A program made the position numbers and the translations under genes. Positions 25,903 to 34,623 of a DNA stretch of 64,000 nucleotides are shown piece by piece. This DNA is from JANNBN01 sp963763885. GTDB lineage: Bacteria > Actinomycetota > Acidimicrobiia > Acidimicrobiales > JANYDT01. Within the stretch, counting starts at the first letter, position 1, and every line of letters begins with the position of its first letter. Under the pieces are notes generated by a model. That model saw only the letters and a program-made list of their open reading frames with translations, was not told the origin of the DNA and did not search any database. The stretch lies in the NCBI GenBank assembly GCA_963763885.1, contig CAVXQD010000007.1, forward strand, positions 682,001 to 746,000, in the 5' to 3' direction.

Positions 25903-27201
25903 ATGGCATGGGATTTTGAGACGGACGACGCCTACCAGGCGAAGCTGGACTGGGCCGAAAGCTTTGTGAAAGAGGAGGTAGAACCGCTCGATCTCGTTCT
26001 TGGGAACCCTTACGACAAGAGCAACCCGCGCGTCATTGCACTCATCAAGCCACTGCAACAGCAGGTGCGCGACCAGGGACTGTGGGCGTGTCACCTAGGC
26101 GCAGACCTCGGCGGCCCAGGGTACGGCCAGGTCAAACTGGCGTTGCTCAACGAGATTCTCGGCCGGTCGCACTGGGCTCCCACCATCTTCGGCTGCCAGG
26201 CGCCGGATTCGGGTAACGCCGAGATCCTTGCGCATTACGGCACAGCAGAGCAGAAGGCCAGGTTTCTCACACCGCTTCTGAACGGCGAAATTTCGTCGTG
26301 CTACTCCATGACGGAACCGCACGCGGGTGCAGACCCAACCCTGTTCACCACTCGGGTTGAACGAGACGGCGACGAGTGGGTGCTCAACGGGTACAAATGG
26401 TTCTCCTCCAATGCGCGCTACGCCAGCTTCTTCATCGTCATGGCGGTTTCCAATCCCGACGTGAGTGCGTATCAGGGCATGTCCATGGTCATCGTTCCGG
26501 CAGAGACACCGGGCATCGAGATCATTCGCAACGTGGGCATCGGTTCCGAACCAGAAGAAGAAGGTTCGCACGCTTACATTCGTTACAACAACGTACGCGT
26601 ACCATCTGACGCACTGCTTGGCGGCGAAGGGCAGGCGTTCGCCATCGCTCAGACCCGGCTTGGCGGCGGTCGCATTCACCACGCGATGCGCACCATAGCA
26701 ACGGTCAAGCAGGCATTCGACCTGATGTGCGAGCGGGCACTGGCACGCCAAACTCGCACGGGTAGCCTGGCAACGCTGCAGATGACACAAGAGAAGATTG
26801 CTGACTCGTGGATTGAGATCGAGTCGTTCCGCCTTCTCGTGCTTCGCACCGCATGGTTGATTGATAAGCATCAGGATTATCGGCGGGTCCGCAAGGACAT
26901 CTCCGCAATCAAGGCCGCAATGCCAAAGGTGCTCTACGACGTGGTCCAACGGTCCATGCACCTGCACGGATCGCTTGGCATCTCCAACGAAATGCCGTTC
27001 TCTCGCTGGATGGTGTCGGCCGAAGCGCTTGCACTTGCAGACGGGCCTACCGAAGTGCACAAGCTTGCGTTGGCGCGCGATCTGCTCAAGACCTACACCC
27101 CCCACGAAGGGCTCTTCCCGAACGGCCACATCCCGGCACGACGCGATGCGGCTCGGGCCAAGTTGGCTGCGTTTCTGGAACTCGAGGCAGCGGCGCACTG
27201 A
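25903..27201 (+). CDS. Acyl-CoA dehydrogenase
   Basis: 432-residue flavoprotein of the long-chain/ACAD10-11-like branch. Shows CYSMTEPHAGADPT (substrate/FAD loop), WFSSNARYASFF, RLGGGRIHHAMR, and the C-terminal MHLHGSLGISNEMPFSRW and LADGPTEVHK FAD-binding segments. It introduces the alpha-beta double bond in acyl-CoA. Divergent from the flavin oxidoreductase across the site-3 palindrome and followed by an acyl-CoA ligase 86 nt downstream, forming a beta-oxidation operon. Confidence 0.92.
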   Translation: MAWDFETDDAYQAKLDWAESFVKEEVEPLDLVLGNPYDKSNPRVIALIKPLQQQVRDQGLWACHLGADLGGPGYGQVKLALLNEILGRSHWAPTIFGCQAPDSGNAEILAHYGTAEQKARFLTPLLNGEISSCYSMTEPHAGADPTLFTTRVERDGDEWVLNGYKWFSSNARYASFFIVMAVSNPDVSAYQGMSMVIVPAETPGIEIIRNVGIGSEPEEEGSHAYIRYNNVRVPSDALLGGEGQAFAIAQTRLGGGRIHHAMRTIATVKQAFDLMCERALARQTRTGSLATLQMTQEKIADSWIEIESFRLLVLRTAWLIDKHQDYRRVRKDISAIKAAMPKVLYDVVQRSMHLHGSLGISNEMPFSRWMVSAEALALADGPTEVHKLALARDLLKTYTPHEGLFPNGHIPARRDAARAKLAAFLELEAAAH

Positions 27202-27286
27202 TCCGCGCCTGCCTGTCACACCCCCTCCAGCACACGCCAGCCTCGACAGCGCCAGCAGCCCCAGCAGCCCCCAGCAAGGAAGAAAC

Positions 27287-28831
27287 GTGTCCAGCGACTT
27301 AAGACTCCGCCCCGGTTTCCACGCCTCGGTCGACCCCACCCGCCCCGCAATCATTCGCCCCGCAACCCGCGAGACGATGACGTTTGCGGAGTTGGAGGAA
27401 TCGTCCATCCGGGTGGCCCGACTCCTGGACGGGGTTGGCGTGCGCCCTGGCGATCACGTGGCTGTACTGCTGCCGAACTGCATCGAGTACCTGGTTGTTG
27501 CGTGGGGCATCCTGCGCTCCGGGGTGTATCTCACTCCCATCAACTGGCATCTCACCGCAGACGAGGCCGGCTACATCCTCGACGACTGCGGGGCGTCGGT
27601 GCTGTTCTCCTCGGCAGCGCTTGCCGACCTGGCAACTGCTGTCTCGCACGGCACGGATCGGCCCGTCCACTTGTTCTCCGTGGACCGGGCGTTCGGTCAA
27701 TTCAACGCAACCCACGACCTCTTGGCAGCGGTGGGCTCCGTGGCACGGGACAACGAGTTGGAGGGGGCGCTGATGTTCTATTCCTCTGGCACCACCGGCC
27801 GCCCCAAGGGCATCATGAGAGACCTAGGTGCAGCACCATTTGGAACCGGCACCACCTTCGAGGGGCTCACCGGTTCGCTGTTCGGTTTCGCTGCACCCAT
27901 GACGTATCTCTGCCCTGCCCCGCTGTATCACGCGGCACCGTTGGGTTGGAGTCTGAGCGCGCATCGTTTCGGTGGCACGGTGGTGCTGATGGACCAGTTC
28001 GACGCGCTGGAATCCTTGCGCTTGATCGACGAGTACAAGGTCACCCACGCGCAGTACGTGCCAACCATGTTCATCCGCATGTTGAAGCTGACCGAAACGG
28101 AGCGTTCGATGTACGACCTGTCATCGCTGCGGATGGCCGTTCACGCTGCGGCACCCTGCCCCGTTGATGTGAAGCAGGCAATGATCGACTGGTGGGGTCC
28201 TCGGATCATGGAGTACTACGCCGGTAGCGAGGGGAACGGGTTCTGCTTCATCGATTCCACCACGTGGCTGCAACGACGAGGGTCCGTTGGCCGGTGCGTG
28301 TTGGGCACCATTCACATCGTTGACGAGGAAGGTGAAGATCTTCCGACCGGTGAGATCGGCACCATCTATTTCGAGGGCACACAGCCGTTCGAATATCACA
28401 ACGATGCTGAGAAGACCGCGTCGGCGTTCAACGCCAACGGGTGGAGCACGCTGGGCGATCTTGGCCACCTCGACGCCGACGGTTATCTGTACCTGAGCGA
28501 TCGGCGAAGTCACCTGATCATCTCAGGTGGGGTCAACATCTACCCCAAGGAGATCGAGGACCTGCTGGCGTTGCATCCGTTGGTCTTGGACGTCGCGGTG
28601 ATCGGCGTCCCTGACCCTGAGATGGGCGAGCAGGTGAAAGCGGTGGTGCAGTTGGCCGACCCAGCAGACGCCACCGCAGAAACAGCTGCGTTGTTGATGC
28701 AGTTCTGCCGGGATCGACTTGCGCACTTCAAGTGCCCGCGGTCGGTGGACTTCGACCAGGATTTACCGCGTCTGCCGTCAGGCAAGTTGTTCAAGCGTCG
28801 CCTGATGGACCGGTACCGTGCAGAGACCTAA
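27287..28831 (+). CDS. Acyl-CoA synthetase (AMP-binding)
   Basis: 514 residues starting at a GTG with AAGGAAG upstream; an open frame extends further left but is antisense-like within the dehydrogenase gene. Motifs: MFYSSGTTGRPKGIM (phosphate loop), YYAGSEGNG, the hinge LSDRRSHLIISGGVNIYP and the catalytic lysine region LPRLPSGKLFKR. It activates a fatty or steroid-derived acid to the CoA ester with ATP. Unlike the ligase at 20189-21037, it is intact. Confidence 0.92.
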   Translation: MSSDLRLRPGFHASVDPTRPAIIRPATRETMTFAELEESSIRVARLLDGVGVRPGDHVAVLLPNCIEYLVVAWGILRSGVYLTPINWHLTADEAGYILDDCGASVLFSSAALADLATAVSHGTDRPVHLFSVDRAFGQFNATHDLLAAVGSVARDNELEGALMFYSSGTTGRPKGIMRDLGAAPFGTGTTFEGLTGSLFGFAAPMTYLCPAPLYHAAPLGWSLSAHRFGGTVVLMDQFDALESLRLIDEYKVTHAQYVPTMFIRMLKLTETERSMYDLSSLRMAVHAAAPCPVDVKQAMIDWWGPRIMEYYAGSEGNGFCFIDSTTWLQRRGSVGRCVLGTIHIVDEEGEDLPTGEIGTIYFEGTQPFEYHNDAEKTASAFNANGWSTLGDLGHLDADGYLYLSDRRSHLIISGGVNIYPKEIEDLLALHPLVLDVAVIGVPDPEMGEQVKAVVQLADPADATAETAALLMQFCRDRLAHFKCPRSVDFDQDLPRLPSGKLFKRRLMDRYRAET

Positions 28832-28876
28832 CTCGCTGTTCTGCGGGCACGGGTCTCGCACTTTGCAGCGGAGCCG

Positions 28877-29293
28877 CTAGGCCAAGCGTGCCGTGGCGGA
28901 CCCGACCACTACCTCGTCGCCGTGTTGGTTTCGGGTGGACACGCTGATGTCAACCAGTGCTCCGGTTCCGTCGGGTTCAACGGCCTCGACGGTGAGCTTG
29001 GTAGTCAGCGTGTCGCCTGGCCAAACCTGACGGGAGAATCGCACGCCGTACTTGGTGAGCGTGCCGTCGCCAACCCAATCCGTGACGGCCCTGCCACTCA
29101 TACCCATGGTGAGCATGCCGTGCGCGAACACGCCGGGGTAACCGGCAACTTCACGTGTGAACAGATCATCTGTGTGCAGAGGGTTGTAGTCCCCTGACGC
29201 ACCGGCGTACATCACAATCTGTGTGCGGCTGAGGTTTTCTGCCACGACGGTCTCGTAGGTGTCGCCGACCTTAACGGTGGATGCGTTCAACAT
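28877..29293 (-). CDS. MaoC-family dehydratase (hot-dog fold)
   Basis: 138 residues with the R-hydratase 2 motif region YAGASGDYNPLHTDDLFTRE (Asp and His active-site pair), then FAHGMLTMGMSGRAVTDW. Acts as (3R)-enoyl-CoA hydratase/dehydratase. It starts 3 nt after the stop of the MaoC-like partner, and such pairs form heterodimers (HadAB/ChsH1-type). Confidence 0.9.
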   Translation of the reverse strand: MLNASTVKVGDTYETVVAENLSRTQIVMYAGASGDYNPLHTDDLFTREVAGYPGVFAHGMLTMGMSGRAVTDWVGDGTLTKYGVRFSRQVWPGDTLTTKLTVEAVEPDGTGALVDISVSTRNQHGDEVVVGSATARLA

Positions 29294-29296
29294 GGT

Positions 29297-29836
29297 TCAG
29301 CCCTCCTGCTTGACAACTGCGCCGGTACGGACGCCAACACCGCGTGCGGTGACAACGAGTTCGCCGTCTTCGGTTCGATATTCGGTGATTGATTCGGAGA
29401 AGCTCAGCGACCCGCCGCGCCGCCCTTCCTTCTCCCAGGTGCGGCCCGGGAGGTTGGTGGCGGTGAGCACCTCACCAGCTCGCAGCGGCCGGTGGTATTC
29501 GTAGTGCTGTTCTGCATGGAGCACGCCACCATTGCCGCCACCCCCGCCACCGCCGCCCGAACTTGAACCGGACGACTTTGCTTCGGTTGGCTCGTCGCGC
29601 TGGATGCCTGTTGCCGTTGCACCGGAACCGAACCAGGGTTGACCGATGCGTGGTCGAAGCGGGTAGTCGTCGTCGTACTGCGCGCTGGACTGAACAAACG
29701 TGGGCGGCGCGATGACCGATCCCACGGCCGTCCCAGCGGCGTACTCAGCGTCGCTGTAAATGGGGTTGGGGTCGCCGACTGCTCTGGCGAACATCATGAT
29801 GTGGCCCGCTTCTACGGGGAATCGCTTGATTGCCAT
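29297..29836 (-). CDS. MaoC N-terminal-like dehydratase partner (HadA/FAS1_DH-type)
   Basis: 179 residues from MAIKRFPVEAGHIMMFARAVGDPNPIY (first part of the protein); the frame is open to 29929 but the upstream part contains the tandem repeat. Hot-dog fold with GRTWEKEGRRGGSLSF near the C-terminus. A Ser/Gly-only insert (SSGSSSGGGGGGGGNGG) interrupts the fold around residues 106-122, an unusual low-complexity linker. Probably the structural half of a hydratase heterodimer with the downstream MaoC protein. Confidence 0.85.
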   Translation of the reverse strand: MAIKRFPVEAGHIMMFARAVGDPNPIYSDAEYAAGTAVGSVIAPPTFVQSSAQYDDDYPLRPRIGQPWFGSGATATGIQRDEPTEAKSSGSSSGGGGGGGGNGGVLHAEQHYEYHRPLRAGEVLTATNLPGRTWEKEGRRGGSLSFSESITEYRTEDGELVVTARGVGVRTGAVVKQEG

Positions 29837-29849
29837 CCAACTACCTCTT

Positions 29850-29887
29850 GATCTGGTGAATGCTGCTTGACCTGGTGAATGCTGCTT
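29850..29887. repeat. 19-bp tandem repeat, two copies
   Basis: GAtCTGGTGAATGCTGCTT and GAcCTGGTGAATGCTGCTT, one mismatch, just upstream of the MaoC-partner start at 29836; a partial third copy (GCTTCTGG) follows. It lies in the 5' untranslated/promoter part. Confidence 0.8.
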
Positions 29888-29972
29888 GCTTCTGGCGAGA
29901 ACTGCCGGTGAGTTCGAAGGGTAGGCCACACCAGACGCTCGTCACCAGCCAGCGGCGAATATGGTTGCCGTC

Positions 29973-30755
29973 ATGAAGGTCGCAGCGATACAGCACGACA
30001 TTGCGTGGGAGGACGCTGCAGCCACCATTGCGCAGCTCACTCCCCAGGTGGCCGCCGCGGCCGCAACCGGGGCTCGCCTCGTGGTCCTCACGGAAATGTT
30101 CAGCGTGGGCTTCTCAATGGCGCCGCAGCAAGTTGGTGAACCAGTTGATGGGCCGTCCGCACAATTTCTGCGGGCGATGGCCGTGCAGCATGGCGTGTGG
30201 ATCTGCGGAACGGTTCCCACACGTCTCAACCAAACCGACAAGGCTCGTAATCGTCTGTACCTCTACGATCCGGTTGGCGGCTGTCATCACTACGACAAGA
30301 TCCACCCGTTTTCGTTCGCCGGCGAAGACGCCCACTACGACGGTGGTGCCCAGTTCCTCACGGTTGACATCGAAGGTCTGCGCAGCACATTCTTCATCTG
30401 TTACGACCTTCGGTTCGCGGACGAGTTCTGGCAGATGGCACCCACCACGGACTGCTTTGTGATCCCGGCCAACTGGCCCGAGGTGAGGCGCACCCATTGG
30501 CAACACCTCCTTGTCAGCCGGGCCATCGAGAACCAGGCCTACGTGGTTGGCGTCAATCGTGTTGGCACCGGCGACGGGCTTGCGTACTGCGGTGACTCTC
30601 GCATTGTTGACCCGTTGGGGGAAGTCCTGGCGTCTGCAGCACGAACCGAAGCGCTGCTTGTTGCCGAGGTGAACCCGGAAACGGTCAGCGAGGTTCGGCA
30701 TCGATTTCGGTTCATGCAGGACCGCCGCACGCATCCCCTTCGGTTTTTGGACTGA
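29973..30755 (+). CDS. Carbon-nitrogen hydrolase (nitrilase/omega-amidase-like)
   Basis: 260 residues from MKVAAIQHDIAWED (an ATG 12 nt earlier is possible). The E-K-C triad is visible: Glu in VVLTEMFSVGF, Lys in HHYDKIHPFSF and Cys in FFICYDLRFADEFW. The YDLRFADEFW context resembles omega-amidase (Nit2/YafV), which hydrolyses alpha-keto-amides. The HutD-like gene follows after 6 nt, suggesting an amino-acid or amide-salvage operon. Confidence 0.88.
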   Translation: MKVAAIQHDIAWEDAAATIAQLTPQVAAAAATGARLVVLTEMFSVGFSMAPQQVGEPVDGPSAQFLRAMAVQHGVWICGTVPTRLNQTDKARNRLYLYDPVGGCHHYDKIHPFSFAGEDAHYDGGAQFLTVDIEGLRSTFFICYDLRFADEFWQMAPTTDCFVIPANWPEVRRTHWQHLLVSRAIENQAYVVGVNRVGTGDGLAYCGDSRIVDPLGEVLASAARTEALLVAEVNPETVSEVRHRFRFMQDRRTHPLRFLD

Positions 30756-30761
30756 CCTCAC

Positions 30762-31487
30762 ATGAAACTGATTTCTTCGACCGACTACGTCGAGATGCCG
30801 TGGGCCAATGGTCGTGGCACCACACAGGAAATCGTCCGGGTACCAAACACCGATGCGTGGCAGTGGCGGCTGAGTCTGGCAACGGTGGCGGTCGACGGCC
30901 CGTTTTCTGAACTTCCCGGTGTGGAACGTGCCTTGGTTGTGGCAAAGGGCGCCGGGATGGTCCTCACCATCGACGGAGCCGATGTTGAGGTGCCAACGCA
31001 CGGGACCATCCGATTCAGCGGCGACGCACGCGTGAGCAGCCGACTGGTTGACGGGCCGATTCGTGATCTCAATCTGATGCACCGGCGGGTCGGGTCATCG
31101 GACCCGGCTCAGGAAGCAGACGAGCCGGACGGGGCGGACGGGGCGGACGGCAACACCGGACCAAATCTTGCGGTGAGCGTGATCGAGAGAGGTCAACCGT
31201 TGGTGATGCGGCTCCACGACGCGTTGGCACCCATCACCGTGCTGCGGGGCTCGGTGACCATGACCATGAACGCGGGCACCGTGCCCCAGATGGTGCTTGC
31301 TCATGACTTCGACACGGTGCTGCTGGACGGCGGGACGACGGTGACGCTGTCGTCGCCGCGAGGCGCCGTGATTGCAACCGGTTGGACCAGCGCTGCCCCA
31401 ACCGTTGTGGAGAACGTGGTCGAAGAGAGCTCGGTGAACGAACATCTCTTTGACGACAGTTCAGACGACGATCTCGACGACGACTAG
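30762..31487 (+). CDS. HutD/Ves-family protein
   Basis: 241 residues with the HutD signature at the start (ISSTDYVEMPWANGRGTTQEI in outline), WQWRLSLATVAVDGPFSELPGVER and DGPIRDLNLMHRR. HutD is a cupin-like protein found with histidine-utilisation genes, but its biochemical role is unproven. A 15-residue linker rich in Asp/Gly lies mid-protein and the tail is strongly acidic (DDSSDDDLDDD). It follows the nitrilase with 6 nt spacing. Confidence 0.85.
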   Translation: MKLISSTDYVEMPWANGRGTTQEIVRVPNTDAWQWRLSLATVAVDGPFSELPGVERALVVAKGAGMVLTIDGADVEVPTHGTIRFSGDARVSSRLVDGPIRDLNLMHRRVGSSDPAQEADEPDGADGADGNTGPNLAVSVIERGQPLVMRLHDALAPITVLRGSVTMTMNAGTVPQMVLAHDFDTVLLDGGTTVTLSSPRGAVIATGWTSAAPTVVENVVEESSVNEHLFDDSSDDDLDDD

Positions 31488-31509
31488 CTCCACCACGCTG
31501 AACAGAGGT

Positions 31510-31591
31510 GCCCGGGGCGGGACTCGAACCCGCACGACCTTTCGATCTGGGCGGTTTAAGCGCCCTGCGTCTGCCATTTCGCCACCCGGGC
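31510..31591 (-). tRNA. tRNA-Leu (anticodon UAA)
   Basis: Cloverleaf on the minus strand: acceptor GCCCGGG/CCCGGGC with discriminator A, D-arm, anticodon stem GGGCG/CGCCC around loop CTTAAAC (anticodon TAA), long variable arm GATCGAAAGGTC as in type II tRNAs, and T-arm GCGGGTTCGAGTCCCGC. The CCA is not encoded. Confidence 0.95.
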
Positions 31592-31654
31592 ACTGAGGCC
31601 TGTTGGGCGAACCCAGCAAAGCTTCACCGACAAACCTACTGGGCGTTGGGGGCG

Positions 31655-32023
31655 CTATGCCGCAGAGTTGACCTGCAGCGACGGTGTTCCGGTTTCCGCG
31701 AGAAATGCAGAAACGAGGTGCGGCGGTGAACCGCGGTTGGCTGCGAGGACCCCTGCAACAAGGTCGTCTTGCACGTCAGCCACAGACCTGCCCCGAACGG
31801 CGAGGACGACGACAGGTTTATGCCCGGGGCGCCGGCGGAGATGGCGTTTGGTTCCATTTGGAACGTCGATGAAACCAGGGACGAGCAACCCGGAAGCACG
31901 AGCCGCAGCGCCGACGGACCAAACGAGGCGAGCGAACCCGATGGCCGAACAACGGTCTTCTGTGCCCAGCTGGTCCGACGCAGATTGAGGCATCGAACGG
32001 GTGGGTGACGGGAACGGCTCCAT
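31655..32023 (-). CDS. Hypothetical protein
   Basis: 122 residues from the ATG at 32023, which has an AGGA 7 nt upstream. Contains GLLVPGFIDVPNGTKRHL and VVVLAVRGRSVADVQDDLVAG, plausible folded segments, with no signal peptide and no family I recognise. The same frame stays open far upstream but there it is antisense to the acidic membrane-protein gene at 32164. Support comes from the start signals and protein-like composition only. Confidence 0.45.
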   Translation of the reverse strand: MEPFPSPTRSMPQSASDQLGTEDRCSAIGFARLVWSVGAAARASGLLVPGFIDVPNGTKRHLRRRPGHKPVVVLAVRGRSVADVQDDLVAGVLAANRGSPPHLVSAFLAETGTPSLQVNSAA

Positions 32024-32163
32024 GCGATCATCCTGCCAAGGGGGTGTGACATTCTGCGGGGGGTTCCAGCAACGTCGACCGGAAAAGTCTTTGCAAAGCC
32101 AGGCCTCAGGCCGGCCGAGACCGAAAGCCGCCGAACTGGCTGTTGAGGCCGTAGTGTGTTGGG

Positions 32164-33837
32164 ATGAGTGACGAAGGGGGCGCGGGGCGCCGACGCGGGC
32201 TGTTCCGACGCAACCGACCCGACGAGGATCTTGCCGGCGACCGGTTTGCCGTCGATTTCGCCGACCTGCCACCGGCTGACCCGGAAGAGGTCGCCGTGTG
32301 GGAACAGACCGCAGCCCCGCGGCCTCGTGCACCAAAACGCACCGCTGACATGTTCGCCCCCAAGGAATCGTTTTCCGACACCTGGAGCGAAGACGCATGG
32401 GACGACGAATGGAAAGAGCCTGCAGTCCGGCGCACATCCATTCCTCCTGCAGCAGACCCAACCCCACAGAAGGTTGACGAGTGGCTTGAAAGCGGAGCTG
32501 GCGGCTTCGAAGACATGACACGTGACGCGGTCCGCAAACTTGGTGTGGACCCTGCACTGGCCGCTGCTCGGGCAATCCGTCCTGGGGCGACCTGGGACGA
32601 CACCGGCGACGTGTCATCAGCCGACGCCGCACGTGCGGAATCGTCCCCAGAGCCATCTGACCCCATGCTCCAGGCAACTATCGAGCGGGCACTCTCCGCT
32701 GCACCGGTTGCACCGATCTCGCTGCCAGAGGAGGCCCGCGCACCCGGGGTATCCAAGCGGTTCGGCCGAAGCCGCAGCAGCATCAGCGCTTCTGTCGCCA
32801 GCAGTCCCGCCTTTGCCGACCCCGTGGAGGCGGTCGACGACATCATCGACGTCACCGACGACGCCGACTCGAAGGTCGCCGAGGCAGCCCCAGCTGTCGC
32901 GGCTGAGATCGCAACCGAGACCGAAGTTGTGTCCAAAGTCGAGTCAAAAGTCGAGTCAAACGTCGAGTCAAACGTCGATTCGCTTGACGTCGTTGCAGAC
33001 ACCGTTGATTCCGATCCGGTTGTTGCAGACTCGGCGCTTGTCGGACAGGTCGAAGATGTCGGCGCGGTTGTCGAAGAGGTTGTCGTGGCGACGGTCGCGG
33101 CCGACGCGGCCGACGCGGCCGATGCGCCGGAACGCGCCTGGGATCGGCCAGTGTTTGCACCCTCCATCCCTGGGGTTTCCAACACAGATCTGGCTGAGTC
33201 CAATACCAACGCAGCGGAACTCGCCGACGCAACATTGCAACACCAGGCGCAAGACGACGCGGCTGAGACTCAGGCCGACGAAGCCTTCGACGAAGCAGAA
33301 GAACAAGCTGCAGCGCGATTGCAAGCCGAAACAGAAGACGAATCAGTAGACGAGGAGATCGAGATGGACAGAACCCGGGCGGCAGCCTTCACAGACCGGG
33401 CCTCGTGGATCGGTACCGGCCTTGCAGGTGTGGCGGTACTGCGCCTCGGGCTCCACATTGCATCCAACATGAAACAAGCCGACCCAGTTGAAGAGCCTCT
33501 TGGCGCCCTTGCTCGCATCGGTGGTGGCTTTGCCAACGCAGGCACCATGCATGGATTGCTGCTCATCGCAGCGGTCACGTTGCTCAGCCTGCCTGCCTTG
33601 TTCGATCGAGACGAACTGGTACCCCGTCGCACCGGCAGCGGCCTTGGACTCGTGTTGGGTGCAGCCCTTGTTGGTCTCATCGGCACAGTCGTAGCGCTTC
33701 TCACGCAGTCCTCACTGGCTGACGCACTGGGTACGCGCGTCACCCTTGGCAGCACCGGAGAAATGCTGGCTGCGCTCGCGTTGAGCGTCGTCGCACTGGG
33801 CGCCACCATGCGCGCCCTGCGCTCCTACACCGACTGA
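32164..33837 (+). CDS. Large acidic protein with C-terminal membrane domain
   Basis: 557 residues. The first ~400 are hydrophilic, highly acidic and low-complexity (EVVSKVESKVESNVES repeats from 12-bp DNA repeats at 32935-32982; AADAADAADAP), probably disordered. The last ~155 residues carry about four membrane helices (WIGTGLAGVAVLRLGLHI, MHGLLLIAAVTLLSLPAL, SGLGLVLGAALVGLIGTVVA, MLAALALSVVALGATM). The N-terminus is basic (RRRGLFRRNRP). No family recognised; the layout suggests a cytoplasmic acidic tail tethered to the membrane. Confidence 0.75.
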   Translation: MSDEGGAGRRRGLFRRNRPDEDLAGDRFAVDFADLPPADPEEVAVWEQTAAPRPRAPKRTADMFAPKESFSDTWSEDAWDDEWKEPAVRRTSIPPAADPTPQKVDEWLESGAGGFEDMTRDAVRKLGVDPALAAARAIRPGATWDDTGDVSSADAARAESSPEPSDPMLQATIERALSAAPVAPISLPEEARAPGVSKRFGRSRSSISASVASSPAFADPVEAVDDIIDVTDDADSKVAEAAPAVAAEIATETEVVSKVESKVESNVESNVDSLDVVADTVDSDPVVADSALVGQVEDVGAVVEEVVVATVAADAADAADAPERAWDRPVFAPSIPGVSNTDLAESNTNAAELADATLQHQAQDDAAETQADEAFDEAEEQAAARLQAETEDESVDEEIEMDRTRAAAFTDRASWIGTGLAGVAVLRLGLHIASNMKQADPVEEPLGALARIGGGFANAGTMHGLLLIAAVTLLSLPALFDRDELVPRRTGSGLGLVLGAALVGLIGTVVALLTQSSLADALGTRVTLGSTGEMLAALALSVVALGATMRALRSYTD

Positions 33838-33849
33838 CCCCCCACCTGG

Positions 33850-33912
33850 AACCAACGTCGCGTTCTGAGCAACCAACGTTGGGTCTCCAGCAACCAACGT
33901 TGCGATCTCAGA
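33850..33912. repeat. 21-bp tandem repeat, three copies
   Basis: Units begin at 33850, 33871 and 33892 with AACCAACGT(T/C)G and diverge in the second half. An inverted copy (CGCGACGTTGGTG) lies at 33932-33944 and another direct copy at 34432-34446, beyond the DUF1801 gene. Intergenic, at the end of convergent genes. Confidence 0.75.
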
Positions 33913-33944
33913 CCCAAAACTGGCGTGATTTCGCGACGTTGGTG

Positions 33945-34376
33945 CTACTGCTCGTCGCCGCCGTCCATCCGATAGTGAATGGCTGCGTGCAACGTTTCGA
34001 CGTTGACATCGCCAAGCTTCTTGAACTTGATGCAGTAGCCGGAGACTTTTGCTTTTCCGAGGTTGTCGGCAAACTGGGTGACCAGCGCAGTCTTGTCTTT
34101 CAGCCCGAGGATGTACACCGAGATGCCGTTGTTGTTGGCGCTCAGACCAACCCGGTAGAAGTCCTTCGTGGAGCCGTCGGCATAGGTGATCGTGTAGTAG
34201 CCATACCCAATGCTGGGGTTGGCGACGACCTTGCCGTCAGCGTTCCTCCCGTCAAGGAACCACAGCTTGCTTTCCGGAAACGTCCGAAGCATGAACCCGT
34301 GCAACTCGTCCAGCTCGGTCCGCTTGGGTTCAGCCTGGCTGGCGATGTAGTCATCGATTTGTTCGGTCGGAGTCAT
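33945..34376 (-). CDS. DUF1801 domain-containing protein
   Basis: 143 residues; DUF1801 (YdhG-like) pattern with PKRTELDELHGFMLRTFPE, GYGYYTITYADGSTKDFYRVGL and the C-terminal CIKFKKLGDVNVETL. Function of the family is unknown; some members resemble iron or heme-related folds. Flanked on both sides by AACCAACGT repeats. Confidence 0.85.
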   Translation of the reverse strand: MTPTEQIDDYIASQAEPKRTELDELHGFMLRTFPESKLWFLDGRNADGKVVANPSIGYGYYTITYADGSTKDFYRVGLSANNNGISVYILGLKDKTALVTQFADNLGKAKVSGYCIKFKKLGDVNVETLHAAIHYRMDGGDEQ

Positions 34377-34438
34377 GTGGGCCTCTTCAGCACCGGCGCT
34401 ATCGCCAAAGTGGTCTGGGCGAACCTAACAAGCAACCA

Positions 34439-34518
34439 ACGTCGCGTCCTCCACGTGCCTTCGCGTCCCACCAGTGACGTCCCTCAGAGGACGCGAAGGC
34501 ACACACGGGACGCGACGT
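34439..34518. repeat. Nested inverted repeats (large hairpin)
   Basis: Outer arms ACGTCGCGTCC (34439-34449) and GGACGCGACGT (34508-34518), inner arms GTGCCTTCGCGTCC (34455-34468) and GGACGCGAAGGCAC (34489-34502), all perfect, with a 20-nt loop. It sits 3' of the acetyltransferase gene and 5' of DUF1801. It could act as a terminator, although no T-run follows. Confidence 0.75.
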
Positions 34519-34623
34519 CTCTATCGGACTGCGTGGTCGACGAGAATGACGAGAACGGAAGAACGACGGCAGACCGGTCTGCGTGACGCTGCACGCGTGC
34601 GACCACCGAGGTTGTCTGCGCGC

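Noticed and set aside
26095..27408. 437-codon minus-strand frame opposite the acyl-CoA dehydrogenase
   Set aside because: The sense strand matches acyl-CoA dehydrogenase over its length; the antisense has no family resemblance.
31510..31591. tRNA-Leu as attachment site of an integrated element
   Set aside because: No integrase lies nearby and no repeat of the tRNA 3' end was seen; the recombinase remnant is 16 kb away.
31636..32677. Long open frames antisense to the acidic membrane-protein gene
   Set aside because: High GC opens shadow frames; only the part from 32023 down to 31655 has a start signal and protein-like composition, so just that was kept.
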